Positions 1 to 8,871 of a DNA stretch of 37,430 bases are shown piece by piece. Location of the stretch: positions 1 to 37,430 of the forward strand of contig NZ_JAAXKY010000069.1 in NCBI RefSeq assembly GCF_012911925.1, read 5' to 3'. Made by a program: the position numbers and the translations under genes. Below the pieces are notes generated by a model. It had not been told where the DNA came from, made no database searches, and saw nothing but the letters and a program-made list of their open reading frames with translations. How positions within the stretch are numbered: the first letter of the stretch is position 1; every line of letters begins with the position of its first letter. This DNA comes from Pseudonocardia xinjiangensis (GTDB lineage Bacteria > Actinomycetota > Actinomycetes > Mycobacteriales > Pseudonocardiaceae).

Positions 1-1496
1 GCTTCGACCTGATCTTGTGCCGCGTTACCCCCCGCGGCGCCCGTCCCGTTCTCGGTTCCGCTCTCGGTTCCGCCCTCGGCGAGGTGGCGCCGGAACCTGC
101 GCCGGACCACCTCGGAGATGGCGGCGACGTCCCCGCCCTCCGCGCCCCCGCGGATCTCGAACCGCCGGTAGTCCGACTTGCGCGCGAGCCCGTCCTCGAA
201 CACCACGAGCGACGCGACGACGTTGCTGCCCTGGACGTGGCTGACGTCGACGCACTCGATGCGCAGTGGCGCGGTGTCGAGCCCGAGTGCGTCCTGGATC
301 TCCTGCAGCGCCGCCGACCGCGCCGTGAGGTCGCCCGCCCGGCGGAGCTTGTGCTGGGTGAACGCCTCGGCCGCGTTGCGGGCCACGGTCTCGGCGAGCG
401 CGCGCTTGTCGCCGCGCTGCGGCACGCGCACCTGCACCCGCGAACCGCGCAGCCCCGAGAGCCAGTGGACGAGCGTGTCGAGCTCGGCCGGGAGCTCCGG
501 GACGAGGATCTCCTTCGGAACGGGCTGGTGGGCGTCGTCGGCGGAGCCCGCCAGCGCCGCCTGCTCGCCGTAGAACTGGGTGAGGAACCGCTCCACGAGC
601 TGCGCGGTGTCGGTGGGTTCGACCTTGTCGACCACCCAGCCACGCTGGCCGCGGACCCGGCCGCCGCGCACGTGGAAGACCTGGACGGCCGCCTCGAGCT
701 CGTCCTCGGCGAACGCCACGACGTCGGCGTCGGTGCCGTCGCCCAGCACCACGGCCTGGCGTTCCATCGCGCGGCGCAGCGCGCCGATGTCGTCGCGCAG
801 CCGGGCGGCGCGCTCGAACTCGAGCTCGGCGGACGCCTCGGCCATCTTGCGCTCGAGCTGCCGGACCAGGTGGTCGGTGCGTCCGGAGAGGAAGTCGCAG
901 AAGTCCTCGACGATGTCGCGGTGCTCCTGGGCGTCGACGCGTCCGACGCACGGCGCCGAGCACTTGTCGATGTAGCCGAGCAGGCACGGGCGCCCGATCT
1001 GGCCGTGGCGCTTGAACACCCCGGCGCTGCACGTGCGGGCCGGGAACACCCGCAGCAGCATGTCGAGGGTCTCGCGGATCGCCCAGGCGTGCGCGAACGG
1101 GCCGAAGTAGCGCACGCCCTTGCGCCGCGGCCCCCGGTAGACCGACAGCCGGGGGAACTCCTCGTGCATCGTGACCGCGAGCACCGGATAGGTCTTGTCG
1201 TCGCGGTAGCGGACGTTGAACCGCGGGTCGAACTCCTTGATCCAGTTGTACTCGAGCTGCAGCGCCTCGACCTCGGTGGCGACCACCGTCCACTGCACGT
1301 GCGCCGCCGAGGTGACCATCTGGCGTGTGCGCGGGTGCAGGCCGGAGATGTCGGCGAAGTACGAGTTGAGGCGCTGGCGCAGGCTCTTCGCCTTGCCCAC
1401 GTAGATGACCCGGCCGTGCTGGTCGGAGAAGCGGTACACCCCGGGGGCCTCCGGGATGGACCCGGGGGCCGGACGGTAGGTGGCGGGATCAGCCAT
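1..1496 (-). CDS. uvrC: UvrABC system protein C (excinuclease subunit C), 3'-truncated by window edge
   Basis: UvrC makes the 3' and 5' incisions on either side of a lesion marked by UvrAB in nucleotide excision repair. The protein starts MADPATYRPAPGSIPEAPG and carries a GIY-YIG nuclease domain in the first ~95 residues (GVYRF, then VIYVGKAKSLRQRL). The Cys cluster region follows (PCLLGYIDKCSAPC), then a UVR-like helical segment, and then the RNase H-like nuclease begins with the DxSH signature (CVDVSHVQGSNVVAS). About 498 codons are present. The rest of the RNase H-like domain and the helix-hairpin-helix tail lie beyond position 1. The ATG at 1496 has GGTGAGG just upstream, and TACCCT at 1511-1506 could be a -10 box. 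It is divergent from the DUF2786 gene. Family assignment is certain; the promoter is a guess. Confidence 0.97.
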   Translation of the reverse strand, partial: MADPATYRPAPGSIPEAPGVYRFSDQHGRVIYVGKAKSLRQRLNSYFADISGLHPRTRQMVTSAAHVQWTVVATEVEALQLEYNWIKEFDPRFNVRYRDDKTYPVLAVTMHEEFPRLSVYRGPRRKGVRYFGPFAHAWAIRETLDMLLRVFPARTCSAGVFKRHGQIGRPCLLGYIDKCSAPCVGRVDAQEHRDIVEDFCDFLSGRTDHLVRQLERKMAEASAELEFERAARLRDDIGALRRAMERQAVVLGDGTDADVVAFAEDELEAAVQVFHVRGGRVRGQRGWVVDKVEPTDTAQLVERFLTQFYGEQAALAGSADDAHQPVPKEILVPELPAELDTLVHWLSGLRGSRVQVRVPQRGDKRALAETVARNAAEAFTQHKLRRAGDLTARSAALQEIQDALGLDTAPLRIECVDVSHVQGSNVVASLVVFEDGLARKSDYRRFEIRGGAEGGDVAAISEVVRRRFRRHLAEGGTESGTENGTGAAGGNAAQDQVE

Positions 1497-1613
1497 GGCC
1501 TCACCAGGGTAGGACCGGCCTCCGACACGCCGTGAGCGGACCGCCCCCTCGGCGCGTCACGGGTGTGGTGTACACGGAACCGTCGGCCCGCCGTGATAGG
1601 ACTTGCCGTCGAT

Positions 1614-1629
1614 GCGAACGCGCGTTCGA
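1614..1629 (+). promoter_or_regulatory. LexA (SOS) box-like palindrome
   Basis: GCGAAC-GCGC-GTTCGA matches the actinobacterial LexA consensus TCGAAC-N4-GTTCGA at 11 of 12 fixed positions; only the first base differs. The inner 14 bp (1615-1628) form a perfect palindrome. It ends 17 nt before the ATG of the DUF2786 gene, where a repressor would block transcription. It is 118 nt from the uvrC start on the other side. LexA binding is inferred from the match only. Confidence 0.55.
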
Positions 1630-1646
1630 ACCGACGGGGGGATCCG

Positions 1647-2375
1647 ATGGGGCTCGACAAGCTCGACACGATCCGCAAGCTGCTCGCCAAGGCGGAGCGC
1701 GCGGCCACCGGCGCCGAGGCCGAGACGTACACGGCCAAGGCGATCGAGCTGATGGCCCGCCACGGCGTCGACGCCGCGCTGCTCGCCGCCGCCCGGCCCG
1801 GCAGCGACCGGATCGGGCCGCAGCGCATCGAGATGCAGGATCCCTACAGCGCGGGGAAGGCCAGGCTGCTCGGCTGGACCGCGGCGGCGCTCGGCTGCCG
1901 GTGGGTCCTGCACGGGGCGCGGGGCGGCAAGGTCGCCGCGGTCACGGTGTTCGGTCACACCTCGGACCGGCAACGCGCCGAGCTGCTCTACACGTCGCTG
2001 CAGCTGCAGGCCACCACCCAGCTGGTCCGGGTGCGCTCGACCCGGCCCGGTGAGTCCGTGGCCGCCTACCGCCGCTCGTGGCTGCACGGCTTCGCCGTGG
2101 AGGTCCACCGCAGGCTCAGCACCGCCGAGGAACGCGCCGCCACAGATGCGCCCGCCACCGCCACCGGCGGCCCGTCCGTCGCGCTGGTGCTGGCCGATCG
2201 CCGCGAACAGGTCGACCGCGCCTACGCCGCCGCCTTTCCGCGGCTGGCCACGGCCCGGCGCGCCGTGCTGTCCGGATCGGGCTTCGCGGCCGGCGCCATG
2301 GCGGGCGAGCGGGCCGACCTCGGCCACGGCGGCGGCCTCGGTTCCCAACAACGCTCGGCGCTAGGAGGGTGCTGA
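1647..2375 (+). CDS. DUF2786 domain-containing protein
   Basis: A 242-residue protein of unknown function. Residues 5-42 (LDTIRKLLAKAERAATGAE..., then AKAIELMARHGVD) are the hallmark DUF2786 helical segment. A second conserved region spans about residues 65-225, with WLHGFAVEVHRRL near 145-157 and SGSGFAAGAMAGERADL at 209-225. There is no signal peptide or membrane segment, so it should be cytosolic. The chosen ATG follows a GGGGGGA ribosome site; an upstream in-frame start at 1563 would run through the LexA-like palindrome and lacks such a site. The gene is single, divergent from uvrC and convergent with the HAD gene. Its last codons and TGA lie inside the left arm of the inverted repeat 2361-2382, so its C-terminus (ALGGC) may have been set by that element. 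If the LexA-like box is real, the gene is DNA-damage inducible; its biochemical role is unknown. Confidence 0.85.
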   Translation: MGLDKLDTIRKLLAKAERAATGAEAETYTAKAIELMARHGVDAALLAAARPGSDRIGPQRIEMQDPYSAGKARLLGWTAAALGCRWVLHGARGGKVAAVTVFGHTSDRQRAELLYTSLQLQATTQLVRVRSTRPGESVAAYRRSWLHGFAVEVHRRLSTAEERAATDAPATATGGPSVALVLADRREQVDRAYAAAFPRLATARRAVLSGSGFAAGAMAGERADLGHGGGLGSQQRSALGGC

Positions 2376-2527
2376 ACAACTCCGCCCGTAGCGAGCGGTG
2401 TCCAGGTGGTGGCATCGCAAGGCGGAGGAGGGGCCGATACCGCTGTTGTATCGGGCCCGACGACAACGCCGCGAGGGCGCCGCCTGGGCGCCGCGCAGTA
2501 GGGCCGAGTTGTTCAGCGCGCTCCTAC
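2361..2527. repeat. MITE-like inverted-repeat element, 167 bp with 22-bp ends
   Basis: The ends 2361-2382 and 2506-2527 are inverted copies matching at 19 of 22 positions, including a perfect 12-bp core (GCTGAACAACTC at 2371-2382 against GAGTTGTTCAGC at 2506-2517). The interior holds two hairpins. One has CCGATAC (2434-2440) pairing with GTATCGG (2448-2454). The other has GGCGCC (2476-2481) pairing with GGCGCC (2487-2492). I see no transposase and no clear target-site duplication. It could be a dispersed non-autonomous repeat or a structured bidirectional terminator between the convergent genes. Confidence 0.6.
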
Positions 2528-2540
2528 GGGAGCGCGCTGA
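2513..2540. terminator. Strong hairpin, likely bidirectional terminator
   Basis: A perfect 12-bp stem (TCAGCGCGCTCC at 2513-2524, GGAGCGCGCTGA at 2529-2540) closes on a TACG tetraloop. It lies between the 3' ends of the convergent DUF2786 and HAD genes. There is no T-run on either side, as is common in high-GC actinobacteria. Its 5' stem overlaps the right arm of the 2361-2527 repeat, so the two pairings exclude each other. Confidence 0.65.
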
Positions 2541-2556
2541 GATGGGCGCCCGCGGG

Positions 2557-3273
2557 TCACGCGGGCAGGGCGATGAGGCGGTCCACCACCAGCTCGAGGT
2601 CCTCGCCCACCACGTGCGGGCGCGCCACCACGTCGGGCACCGCGCCTTCGAGCCGGGTGGCGAAGCCGCCGATCAGCCCGGCCCGCACGGCACCGTGCAC
2701 GTCCCAGGAGTGCACGGCCACCAGTGCCACGCGGTCCCCCATGGCGTCCACCTGCTGGCAGGCCCAGTTGTACACGCGGGCGGGCGGCTTGAAGGAGCGG
2801 ATCTCCTCGGTGGAGAGCACTCCCCGCAGGTAGGTGCGCAGCCCGGCCCGGTCGAGGGCGTCGGAGGCCACCTCGGCGCCGCCCTGGGTGAACGCGTAGG
2901 CAGGAATCCGGGCCCGCGCGAGCGCCCGCAGCGCCGGCTCCACATCCGGGTACGGAGGCAGCTCCGCGAAGCCGGCCAGCACGTGGTCGAGCGCCTCCTC
3001 CGACAGGGTGTGCTGCGCGGTGGTGCGCAGCGCCGCCCTCGCCACCTCGGCGAACGGGCGCACCGCGCCGGCGAGCGTGAGGGCCATCCCGTCCCGCAGC
3101 GTCCGGGTGTAGAACAGCTCCCACTCGTGGTCGGGCCGTCCCACGTCCACGAAGCGCGAGCGCAGCGCCGACACCTGCAGCATCGTCTCGAACACGTCGA
3201 AGAGCACCACGCGAGGCCGGCGGTCCGGCACCCGCATGCGGTCCAGCTGGCTCGCGCCCTCCACCGTGCTCAT
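2557..3273 (-). CDS. HAD-superfamily hydrolase, haloacid dehalogenase type II-like
   Basis: A 238-residue protein, close to the usual 220-240 of L-2-haloacid dehalogenases. Motif I is VVLFDVFETM with the nucleophile Asp26. The +2 position is Phe28 rather than the Asp of HAD phosphatases, which points to the dehalogenase branch. Further motifs are FTQGG (Thr129, motif II), RSFKPPARVY (Lys162, motif III) and VHSWDVHGA (Asp191), where the Trp-Asp pair resembles the NAWD signature of dehalogenases. The substrate cannot be told from sequence. It starts at an ATG, followed by STVEGASQLD. It is transcribed towards the strong hairpin at 2513-2540 and lies 158 nt downstream of the DHOD-like gene in the same direction, so co-transcription is possible. 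It could act on a halogenated acid or on a non-halogenated 2-oxo compound. Confidence 0.85.
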   Translation of the reverse strand: MSTVEGASQLDRMRVPDRRPRVVLFDVFETMLQVSALRSRFVDVGRPDHEWELFYTRTLRDGMALTLAGAVRPFAEVARAALRTTAQHTLSEEALDHVLAGFAELPPYPDVEPALRALARARIPAYAFTQGGAEVASDALDRAGLRTYLRGVLSTEEIRSFKPPARVYNWACQQVDAMGDRVALVAVHSWDVHGAVRAGLIGGFATRLEGAVPDVVARPHVVGEDLELVVDRLIALPA

Positions 3274-3431
3274 CGTGCCCCGTCCGTCGTGCCCTGCTCG
3301 TCGCGGCGGGGTCTGTGGGTCGTGCCGGGTCTCATCGTGCCGTGTTCATCGCGCCAGTCGTGCTTCCACTCGTCGCTCACCCGGGCCACCCTTCGGCGTA
3401 CCACCCGGACCGTACGGATGAAGATCGTTGC

Positions 3432-4463
3432 TCAGTGCGACGGAGCGGAGCGGAGCGGAAGCGTTCCGTAGCGCCGAACGGCGTTCAGAACGCGCCGAAC
3501 GTGCAGCGCGCGCAGGGGCGCGAGCGCGTATCCGGGGTAGCTCGCCAACCATGTCGCGCTCCCGAGACTCACGGCGTCGGCGCCCGCCCAGAAGTACTCC
3601 CGGCAGTCGTCCACCGTGCGGATCCCGCCCGTCGCGATGATCGGCAGGGTCACCCCGGCCTCCCGGAGCTCGCTCACCACCCGCAGTCCGATCGGCTTGA
3701 TCGCCCGTCCGGAGAGGCCCCCGTAGCGGTTGGCGAGCCACGGCGTGCCCGTGCGCGGGTCCAGGCGCAGCGCCTTCACCGTGTTGATCGCGGTCAGCGC
3801 CGACACCCCCGCCTTCGCGGCCTGTTCCGCGTTGCGCAGGTAGTCGTAGTCGGGCGACAGCTTCAGGATCACCGGGTGGTTGCTGCGGGGCACCGCCTCG
3901 TCGAGCACATCCTGCAGGATCGTGGAGAAGTCGAAGTTGACGTTGTGGCAGGAGACGTTGAACTCGACCGCGGCGATGTCACCGGGCGGCACGGCGGCGT
4001 TCACCCGGTCCACGAGGGTCACGAACTCCTCGGCGGAGAAGCCACCGAGCGAGATGATCACGCGCTGGTCGCGGGTACGCGGGTAGTAGTCGCGCAGGTA
4101 GGCGTCGATGCCGACGTTGCACCACCCGAACGCGTTGAGCCAGCCGCCGTCGGTGCCGCGCAGCACCGTGCGGTACCGCTTGAGCAGGCCGGGCAGCTCG
4201 CTGAGGGCGTAGTCGTCCCGTGTGGTGAAGTGGCCCTCGCGGGGCTCCACGGTCAACGTCCTGGTGGTCACGGCCCCGAACTCGGCCAGCGGCACGAACA
4301 GCGACACCGGGCTCATGCCGTACGGCACGAGCGCGGAGTTCGACACCCCGTATCCCAGCAGGCTCGACGACGTGACCAGCCGGTTGCGGAGCACGATGTC
4401 CCCGAGGCGGACACTCTCTTCGCCGGACGGATCCCGGCCGACCTGATCACGGGCACGCAGCAC
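3432..4463 (-). CDS. Dihydroorotate dehydrogenase-like FMN oxidoreductase (class 1-like)
   Basis: A 343-residue TIM-barrel flavoprotein. Landmarks in order: EFNVSCHN (168-174, with Cys172 where class 1 enzymes carry their catalytic Cys), VILKLSPD (198-205), INTV (226-229), GGLSGRAIKP (248-257, phosphate/FMN loop), IIATGGI (275-281) and GADAVSLGSATWL (294-306). A serine in place of Cys would mark the membrane class 2 PyrD usual in actinobacteria. The normally conserved SCPN here reads SCHN. It could therefore be a second soluble dihydroorotate dehydrogenase, or a relative acting on another pyrimidine-like substrate. No PyrK-type electron-transfer partner is adjacent. The GTG start has no clear ribosome site. 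It stands 20 kb from the pyr operon. Fold and cofactor are sure; substrate is not. Confidence 0.85.
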   Translation of the reverse strand: MLRARDQVGRDPSGEESVRLGDIVLRNRLVTSSSLLGYGVSNSALVPYGMSPVSLFVPLAEFGAVTTRTLTVEPREGHFTTRDDYALSELPGLLKRYRTVLRGTDGGWLNAFGWCNVGIDAYLRDYYPRTRDQRVIISLGGFSAEEFVTLVDRVNAAVPPGDIAAVEFNVSCHNVNFDFSTILQDVLDEAVPRSNHPVILKLSPDYDYLRNAEQAAKAGVSALTAINTVKALRLDPRTGTPWLANRYGGLSGRAIKPIGLRVVSELREAGVTLPIIATGGIRTVDDCREYFWAGADAVSLGSATWLASYPGYALAPLRALHVRRVLNAVRRYGTLPLRSAPSH

Positions 4464-4494
4464 GGCACCGATGGTACGTGCGAGCAGCGACCGG

Positions 4495-4526
4495 GCCGTC
4501 GCCCGCCGTCGATCGGCCGCGACGGC
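4495..4526 (-). terminator. Possible hairpin terminator after the PH-domain gene
   Basis: GCCGTCG (4495-4501) pairs with CGACGGC (4520-4526) around an 18-nt loop, immediately downstream of the stop codon of the PH-domain gene. The stem is modest and has no T-run, so this is a weak call. If active it would separate the riboflavin operon from the DHOD-like gene. Confidence 0.35.
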
Positions 4527-5036
4527 TCAGGAGGTGCGGGCGGCGGCGTGCAGCGCGCGGAGCTTCCCGATGGCGTCCACGGCGCGGAAGCCGTCCACGG
4601 CCTGGATGGCCAGCACCGGCAGGTACTCGTCGTCGGGCAGGTCGAGCCGGGCCCAGGACGCCCCGTCCGGGAACGCCACGCGCCGCACGAGCTCCCACGG
4701 CACGCGCCGGCTGGTGAGGAGGTTGCGCACCTCCACGCCCTCGGCGTCGGCCCGCACCCGGGGCAGCGCGAGCAGGAGCACGCCACCGGCCACCATCAGG
4801 CCCAGCAGCACGAGCGCCACCTGGTCGGCGAAGCGGAAGTACACGCCGGTCTCGGTGGTGCGCAGCAGCACGCCCACCACGACGAACAACACCACCACCG
4901 CCACGGCACCCACCCACGCGGCGATCAGCACCTTGCGCGGCCGCAGCACCAGCGGCTCGGGCCGATCGACGGGCCCGCCGGGGGCGGCCTCCCCGAGACC
5001 GCTCCGGGCGGCCTCGCCGCTGCCGGGTTGAGTCAC
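4527..5036 (-). CDS. PH domain-containing membrane protein
   Basis: A 169-residue protein with a Pro/Gly-rich N-terminus (1-30), two membrane helices (about 37-58 and 68-90) and a cytosolic bacterial PH-like domain (about 91-165; GVEVRNLLTSRRVPWELVRRVAFP is the recognisable core). The function is unknown. The same kind of protein follows ribH in mycobacteria (the Rv1417 position, from memory), so the linkage is conserved, but I see no direct tie to flavin synthesis. The GTG start at 5036 overlaps the TGA of ribH (GTGA, 4 nt), so the two are translationally coupled. It is the last gene of the riboflavin operon before a possible terminator. Confidence 0.85.
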   Translation of the reverse strand: MTQPGSGEAARSGLGEAAPGGPVDRPEPLVLRPRKVLIAAWVGAVAVVVLFVVVGVLLRTTETGVYFRFADQVALVLLGLMVAGGVLLLALPRVRADAEGVEVRNLLTSRRVPWELVRRVAFPDGASWARLDLPDDEYLPVLAIQAVDGFRAVDAIGKLRALHAAARTS

Positions 5037-5515
5037 GAACTCCTCCGCAGGTCACGCAGTGCCAGTGCGGTGTGGAGCGCCGCGAGGCAGGCCTCCGCGC
5101 CCTTGTCCTCCGCCGAGCCGGGAGCGCCGGAACGGTCCACCGCCTGGGCCAGCGTGTCACAGGTGAGCACGCCGTTGCCCACCGGCGTGCGCTCGTCCAG
5201 CGACACGCGCGTGAGCCCGGCGGTCACGGCGTCGCAGACGTACTCGAAGTGCGGCGTGCCACCCCTGATCACCACGCCGAGGGCCACCACCGCGTCGTGG
5301 CCCGCGGCGAGCTCCTGGCACACCACCGGGAGCTCGATGGTGCCGGGCACCCGCACCAGGGTCGGGCTGTCCACACCGGCCTTCGCGGCGATCTCCAGGG
5401 CGCGTTCCACCATCGTGTCCACGATGTCGGCGTGCCAGCTGGCCGCGGCCACGGCCAGGCGCAACCGGCCGGCGTCCGGGATGTCCTGGACGATCGGCCG
5501 GCCCTCGCCGCTCAT
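5033..5515 (-). CDS. ribH: 6,7-dimethyl-8-ribityllumazine synthase
   Basis: Condenses 5-amino-6-ribitylaminouracil with 3,4-dihydroxy-2-butanone 4-phosphate to lumazine, the penultimate riboflavin step; family members form cytosolic pentamers or 60-mers. The 160 residues show SWHADIV (26-32, substrate aromatic Trp27), PGTIELP (57-63), LGVVIRGGTPHFEYVC (79-94, catalytic His89) and GVLTCDT (115-121). The length is typical. The ATG at 5515 gives the normal N-terminus; longer forms would run back into ribBA. It starts 17 nt after the ribBA stop and overlaps the next gene by 4 nt. It is part of the ribE-ribBA-ribH operon. Confidence 0.97.
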   Translation of the reverse strand: MSGEGRPIVQDIPDAGRLRLAVAAASWHADIVDTMVERALEIAAKAGVDSPTLVRVPGTIELPVVCQELAAGHDAVVALGVVIRGGTPHFEYVCDAVTAGLTRVSLDERTPVGNGVLTCDTLAQAVDRSGAPGSAEDKGAEACLAALHTALALRDLRRSS

Positions 5516-5531
5516 CTGCTGTCCGCCGGGC

Positions 5532-6913
<1,382 letters not shown>

Positions 6914-6917
<4 letters not shown>

Positions 6918-7564
6918 TGGGCTCTGGCCTCCTCGCCGACCGCCGCCGCGGAACCGCTACCACCGACGTACCCGACGGCAAGCCGTTCCACATACTTTGC
7001 GACGACATCGACCTCCACGTTCACGTTATCCCCCGGTTCCCGGAACCCGAGTGTGGTGTGTGACAAGGTCGTAGGGATCAGCGCCACCACGAAACTGTCG
7101 GGCGCCACTCCCGCCACGGTCAGCGACACCCCGTCCACGGCCACCGAACCCTTCTCCACCACGTACCGGGCCAGCTCCGCCGGCAGGCTGAACCTCAGCT
7201 CGTCGCTGCGCTCCCCCGGCGTGCGGGTCAACAGCGTCGCCACCCCGTCCACATGCCCCTGCACGATGTGGCCGCCCAGCCGTCCCGTCACCGGCACGGC
7301 GCGCTCCAGGTTCACCCGCGCGCCCTCGGTCACCGTGGAGAGGCTCGAACGCTTGAGCGTCTCGGGCACGAGTTCCACGGTGAAGGTGCCGTCGGTGCTG
7401 CCGTCGGGGTCGATGACGGTGAGACACACCCCGTTCACGGCGATCGAGTCCCCGTGGCGGGCGTCGGTGGTGACGGTGCGCCCGCGCACGGTGAACACCA
7501 CAACCTCGGCGCTCTCGCGCACCGCGAGCACCTCGCCGATCTCCTCGACGATCCCGGTGAACAT
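6914..7564 (-). CDS. ribE: Riboflavin synthase alpha subunit
   Basis: Catalyses the dismutation of two lumazine molecules to riboflavin and the pyrimidinedione that RibH reuses. The 216 residues contain two tandem lumazine-binding barrels. The first is MFTGIVEEIG with HGDSIAVNGVCLTV. The second starts near VTGRLGGHIVQGHVDGVA and continues with GSVAVDGVSLTVAGV. The ATG follows GGGAG by about 9 nt. It is first in the ribE-ribBA-ribH run, in the same direction as rpe, 106 nt downstream. In mycobacteria ribG (ribD) comes near here, but there is no room for it. I see no FMN riboswitch in the short upstream gap. The gene is named ribC in some actinobacterial annotations. Confidence 0.96.
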
Positions 7565-7670
7565 GTGCGTGCTCCCTTTCCGCCGTCACGGCCGCATCTG
7601 GTGCAACCGCGGGCCACTGCCGTTCGTTACCCGGCCCGTCGTGATCATCCTCGCCGGGCGGACGGCGCGG

Positions 7671-8357
7671 TCACGGCGCCCACCTGCGGTGGGTCGACGC
7701 CTTCACCACGCGGTCCCGCAGCGCCTGCACCGCGCGCGCCGGGTCGTCGGCGCCGTAAACGGCCGAGCCGGCAACGAAGCAGTCCACCCCGGCCTCGGCC
7801 GCCGCCTCGATCGTGTCGGCGTTGATGCCACCGTCGATCTCCACCAGCAGCGTCAGGTGACCGGTGTCCACCATCCGCCGGGCCGACCGCACCTTCTCGA
7901 GCACCTCGGGCATGAAGCTCTGCCCGCCGAACCCGGGCTCCACGCTCATCACGAGCAGCGTGTCGTAGTGCCGCAGCGTCTCGAGGTAGGGCTCCAGCGG
8001 CGTGCCCGGCTTCACCGACAGACCGGCGCGGGCGCCCGCCGCGCGCAGGTCGGCGGCCAGCGCCACCGGGTCGCGCGCCGCCTCGACGTGCACCGTCACG
8101 TTGTGCGCTCCGGCCTCGGCGTAGCCCACCGCCCAGCGGTCCGGGTCGTCGATCATGAGATGGCAGTCCAGCGGGATCGTCGTGGCCCGGATCAGCGACT
8201 CCACCACCGGCAGCCCGAGGGTCAGGTTCGGCACGAAGTGGGCGTCCATCACGTCGACGTGCAGCCAGTCGGCGCCACTGCCGGGCGGACCGCCCACCGC
8301 GGCTGCCTCGTCGGCGAGCCGGGCGAAGTCGGCCGCGAGAATGCTCGGGGCGATCAT
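7671..8357 (-). CDS. rpe: Ribulose-phosphate 3-epimerase
   Basis: Interconverts ribulose 5-phosphate and xylulose 5-phosphate in the pentose phosphate pathway. It also sits on the supply line for RibBA, which uses ribulose 5-phosphate. The TIM barrel begins MIAPSILAADFARLADE and carries the metal and acid-base residues in HVDVMDAHFVPNLTLG, DCHLMIDDP, MSVEPGFGGQSF and EIDGGINADT, with the phosphate loop in VAGSAVYG. The ATG at 8357 has AGGTG six nt upstream; a GTG nine nt earlier (8366) would add MQP and lacks a ribosome site. The length is 228 residues, normal for the family. The plus-strand DUF1801 gene separates it from rsmB. Confidence 0.95.
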   Translation of the reverse strand: MIAPSILAADFARLADEAAAVGGPPGSGADWLHVDVMDAHFVPNLTLGLPVVESLIRATTIPLDCHLMIDDPDRWAVGYAEAGAHNVTVHVEAARDPVALAADLRAAGARAGLSVKPGTPLEPYLETLRHYDTLLVMSVEPGFGGQSFMPEVLEKVRSARRMVDTGHLTLLVEIDGGINADTIEAAAEAGVDCFVAGSAVYGADDPARAVQALRDRVVKASTHRRWAP

Positions 8358-8453
8358 CGGTTGCACCTACCGAAGATTACGCCGCACGGTCCGGGCGTCC
8401 GGTGGCTCCCGGTGTCTCCGAAAATGTCGGGGTCCTGCGGTGCACTGGTCCTC

Positions 8454-8864
8454 ATGTCAGCACCCCAGTCGGTCGACGAGCAGCTGAGTCACCTGCTCGT
8501 CGGCGAGTCGCCCGCCGTCGCCGCACTCGTCCACCGGCTCCGGGCGGTGGTCCGCACCGCGCATCCCGACCTGCGCGAACGCGTCTACCCGGGGTGGCAC
8601 GGGCTCGGTTTCCACCATCCGCGCGCGGGTTACCTGTGCGCGCTGTTCCCCCGTGACGGCGGCGTCAACGTGGGGTTCGAGCACGGCGCCGACCTGCCCG
8701 ACCCGCACGGCAGGCTGCTGGGCGAAGGCCGGCGCATGCGCGACGTCCGCGTCGAGGTGACGGCCGGGCCCGAGGAGGACGAGGTGGTGGTCGACTACCT
8801 CGACCTGGCCCTCGACTGGGCCCTCGACCGCGCGGCGGGCAACCGCGCCGGCCGGGCCCGCTGA
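8454..8864 (+). CDS. DUF1801 domain-containing protein
   Basis: A 136-residue cytosolic protein of the YdhG/DUF1801 type. The recognisable part runs from RERVYPGWHGLGFHHP (41-56) through ALFPRDGGVNVGFEHGADLPDPHGRLLGEGRRMRDVRV (63-100), the usual family landmarks (VNxGFxxGAxLPDPxxLLxGxGxxMRxV). The function of the family is not established. The start is uncertain: ATG 8454 gives MSAPQSVDE, and ATG 8424 would add ten residues with GGTG upstream. It is the only plus-strand gene between 2376 and 15868. It sits between rpe and rsmB, convergent with rsmB at only 7 nt, which suggests a later insertion into a conserved minus-strand gene order. Confidence 0.85.
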   Translation: MSAPQSVDEQLSHLLVGESPAVAALVHRLRAVVRTAHPDLRERVYPGWHGLGFHHPRAGYLCALFPRDGGVNVGFEHGADLPDPHGRLLGEGRRMRDVRVEVTAGPEEDEVVVDYLDLALDWALDRAAGNRAGRAR

Positions 8865-8871
8865 GCCCGCG

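Noticed and set aside
15..1535. A 506-codon plus-strand frame over uvrC
   Set aside because: It is an antisense shadow. Its composition is mostly Arg, Glu, His, Val and Leu with no recognisable domain, while uvrC on the other strand is unmistakable.
3274..3431. Repeated TCGTGCC and TCATCG words between the HAD and DHOD-like genes, as a possible small repeat array
   Set aside because: Spacing is irregular and the copies are short and imperfect; there is no repeat-spacer structure, so it is not a CRISPR or a clear tandem repeat.
7565..7670. FMN riboswitch before ribE
   Set aside because: The gap is only 106 nt and shows none of the conserved junction sequences.
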